Positions 5,074 through 6,113 of a stretch of DNA of 6,113 bases are shown one piece after another; position 1 is the stretch's first letter, and each line of letters begins with the position of its first letter. A program made the position numbers and the translations under genes. The DNA lies in NCBI GenBank assembly GCA_023405705.1, contig JAEXXR010000289.1, positions 1 through 6,113 of the forward strand. The letters run 5' to 3'. Below the pieces are notes generated by a model. It saw only the letters and a list, made by a program, of their open reading frames with translations, had not been told where the DNA came from and made no database searches. This DNA is from Actinomycetes bacterium (lineage in GTDB: Bacteria; Actinomycetota; Thermoleophilia; Solirubrobacterales; Solirubrobacteraceae).

Positions 5074-5147
<74 letters not shown>

Positions 5148-5152
5148 TGAAT

Positions 5153-5188
5153 CGAAGGCCCCGCGAAAGCGGGGCTTTCGGCGTTTCT
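5153..5188 (+). terminator. Intrinsic terminator of the tRNA-fMet gene
   Basis: Bases 5153-5164 pair with 5169-5180 (12 pairs including one G-U) around a GAAA tetraloop, with the core GGCCCCGC / GCGGGGCT. The sequence after it is GCGTTTCT, a weak T-run. Its position five bases after the tRNA 3' end makes the assignment firm. Confidence 0.85.
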
Positions 5189-5192
5189 GGGG

Positions 5193-5405
5193 CTAGCTGC
5201 GCGGCTCGGGCGGCGGCGGGAATGTCAGCCGGAAGTACCGAACGGCGGGCGCGTTGTCGGCCGGTTGATATGACGCAGCGCACATCGTCCGGTTGCTTGT
5301 GACGCCATCCCCGGCGCGTTTGAACGCACGGAAGAGGGGATCGAGCAGGCACGGCGCGGCGAAGGCGTCTCGCTCGACGACCTCGCGCAGCCGTTGCCGC
5401 GTGTC
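5193..5405 (-). pseudogene. Coding-like minus-strand fragment without a start codon (possible gene remnant)
   Basis: In the gap of about 300 bases between the tRNA terminator and trxC, one minus-strand frame reads 70 sense codons to a TAG at 5193. By my count G/C is about 71%, 57% and 81% at codon positions 1, 2 and 3, the order expected of real genes in a GC-rich genome, though position 3 is lower than in the intact neighbours. The peptide includes RQRLREVVERDAFAAPCLLDP followed by LFRAFKRAGDG, which looks like natural protein. No ATG, GTG or TTG occurs in this frame between trxC and 5405. The only ATG there (5407-5405) is in another frame and would need a one-base insertion or two-base deletion to join. 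Further upstream the frame runs antisense through trxC. It may be the decayed 3' end of a lost gene; chance remains possible. Confidence 0.22.
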
Positions 5406-5451
5406 ATCGTTCGCGCGCGGACCTCGACCTGCTCGACCGCGGCAGCTCGCC

Positions 5452-5479
5452 TTGACACGAGCGTCGACCGGCCTAACGG
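5452..5479 (+). promoter_or_regulatory. Promoter of trxC, placed for a leaderless transcript
   Basis: A perfect -35 TTGACA (5452-5457) is followed after 16 bases by TAACGG (5474-5479), a weak -10 hexamer that keeps only the TA. Seven bases separate it from the trxC ATG. No Shine-Dalgarno sequence is present apart from a poor GGGA. The spacing places the transcription start at or next to the ATG. Confidence 0.45.
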
Positions 5480-5486
5480 GACGTCC

Positions 5487-5939
5487 ATGGCGGCGAGCAC
5501 GATCGCGTGTCCGAACTGCGGCAGACGCAATCGCGTGCCCGTGGTCGCGCGCGGGGTCCCGCGCTGCGCGGTCTGCCACCACGACCTGCCTTGGATCGTC
5601 GACGCCGACGAGGAGACGTTCGACGGCGCGGTCGACGCGACCGTCCCGGTGCTCGTCGACTTCTGGGCCGACTGGTGCGGGCCGTGCCGCATGGTCTCCC
5701 CGGTCGTCGAGCGGATCGGCCGCGACTACGCCGGGCGCCTGAAGGTCGTCAAGCTCGACACGGAGGCGGCGCCGCGGATCGCCGCGCGCTTCCAGGTCCA
5801 GTCGATCCCGCTGCTCGTCCTGTTCGAGGACGGCCGCGAGCGCGACCGCCTCGTCGGCGCGCACCCCGACCAGCAGCTGCGCGCCTGGCTCGACACGCGC
5901 CTGCCGGCGCCCGCCGGCGCGGAGACGGCGGATGGCTGA
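5487..5939 (+). CDS. trxC: Thioredoxin-2 with N-terminal zinc ribbon
   Basis: This is a cytoplasmic disulfide reductase of 150 residues, close to the 139 of E. coli thioredoxin 2. An N-terminal zinc-binding module with two CxxC pairs (C8/C11 in CPNC and C27/C30 in CAVC) precedes a thioredoxin fold (about 36-140). The redox site is WCGPC (63-67) within VDFWADWCGPCRM, and the cis-proline is P108 in QSIPLLVLF, the partner loop of the active site. Known family members reduce protein disulfides with electrons from thioredoxin reductase; the zinc-ribbon type is often linked to oxidative stress. The ATG at 5487 is chosen because the zinc ribbon starts directly after it and the promoter spacing fits. 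The next gene starts inside the last codons of trxC, so the two are very likely one operon. Confidence 0.93.
   Translation: MAASTIACPNCGRRNRVPVVARGVPRCAVCHHDLPWIVDADEETFDGAVDATVPVLVDFWADWCGPCRMVSPVVERIGRDYAGRLKVVKLDTEAAPRIAARFQVQSIPLLVLFEDGRERDRLVGAHPDQQLRAWLDTRLPAPAGAETADG
5921..5924 (+). promoter_or_regulatory. Shine-Dalgarno site for the gene overlapping trxC
   Basis: GGAG lies seven bases before the ATG at 5932, inside the trxC coding sequence. Together with the overlapping stop and start it supports translational coupling. Confidence 0.5.
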
Positions 5940-6113
5940 TCCGGCGACAGAGGCGATCGAGGTCGTCGCGCGCGGTGCAGCGCACGCCCACGTCGACGAG
6001 CTGCGCGAGCGGATGGCGACGCTGGCGCGGCTTGCCGAACTGCCGCTGACCGGCATGCGGATCATGGTGCGCGACGTGCACGGCGGTCGCGGCGCCGCGG
6101 CGTGGATCGCGGA
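5932..6113 (+). CDS. N-terminal part of an unidentified protein, coupled to trxC (3' end outside window)
   Basis: An ATG at 5932 overlaps the trxC stop (5937-5939) by eight bases (ATGGCTGA) in a different frame, and GGAG at 5921 serves as ribosome-binding site. The frame stays open to the window end and gives 60 codons with mostly G/C third bases. The product begins MADPATEAIEVVARGAA, continues with a charged amphipathic segment (about 20-36, HVDELRERMATLARLAE) and then a strand-like TGMRIMVRDVHGG. A short strand, a helix and a second strand recall the N-terminus of HPF/RaiA-type ribosome hibernation factors, some of which begin with I-x-V-x-x-x-G. The similarity is only in pattern, and I would not name the gene. 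The coupling to trxC suggests co-expression. Confidence 0.65.
   Translation, partial: MADPATEAIEVVARGAAHAHVDELRERMATLARLAELPLTGMRIMVRDVHGGRGAAAWIA

Overview
The window has very high G+C content. Most codons in the clear genes end in G or C. The protein families (a mycobacterial-type IlvG, a short Ppx/GppA phosphatase, a zinc-ribbon thioredoxin) and an initiator tRNA without an encoded CCA point to a high-GC actinobacterium. A deep-branching group such as Thermoleophilia is my guess from style, not something the sequence proves. I see no mobile element, CRISPR array or phage gene.

Layout. Positions 1-102 are the Ala/Pro/Gly-rich tail of an unidentified plus-strand gene, closed by a strong hairpin terminator (109-137). 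A non-coding stretch of about 300 bases rich in small dyads follows, then ilvG (437-2086, plus), a thiamine-diphosphate enzyme of the acetolactate synthase superfamily. ilvG converges on a three-gene minus-strand series. Read in its own direction, that series is a small secreted protein of unknown function (4900-4433), a D-2-hydroxyacid dehydrogenase (4329-3391) and a Ppx/GppA-type phosphatase (3333-2398). A hairpin at 2120-2154 lies between the converging genes; its U-tract side faces minus-strand transcripts. The initiator tRNA-fMet (5074-5147, plus), with its own promoter and terminator, is divergent from the secreted-protein gene. A gap of about 300 bases carries a coding-looking minus-strand fragment with no start codon. 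After it come trxC (5487-5939) and, overlapping its stop codon, the first 60 codons of another gene that runs off the end.

How the genes relate. These look like chromosomal housekeeping genes rather than one pathway. IlvG (2-keto acid chemistry), the hydroxyacid dehydrogenase (2-keto/2-hydroxy acid reduction) and Ppx (polyphosphate or (p)ppGpp turnover) are neighbours but probably separate transcription units. The only clear translational coupling is trxC with the gene after it. The most distinctive pattern is translational. Four genes (ilvG, ppx, the dehydrogenase, trxC) lack a Shine-Dalgarno sequence and instead have a -10-like hexamer 7-9 bases before ATG, as expected for leaderless or nearly leaderless mRNAs. 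The secreted-protein gene and the final partial gene have clear Shine-Dalgarno sequences. I found no convincing new multi-gene system. The points most worth checking are the dyad-rich ilvG upstream region, the structured gap between ilvG and ppx, the unknown exported protein, and the minus-strand coding-like remnant.
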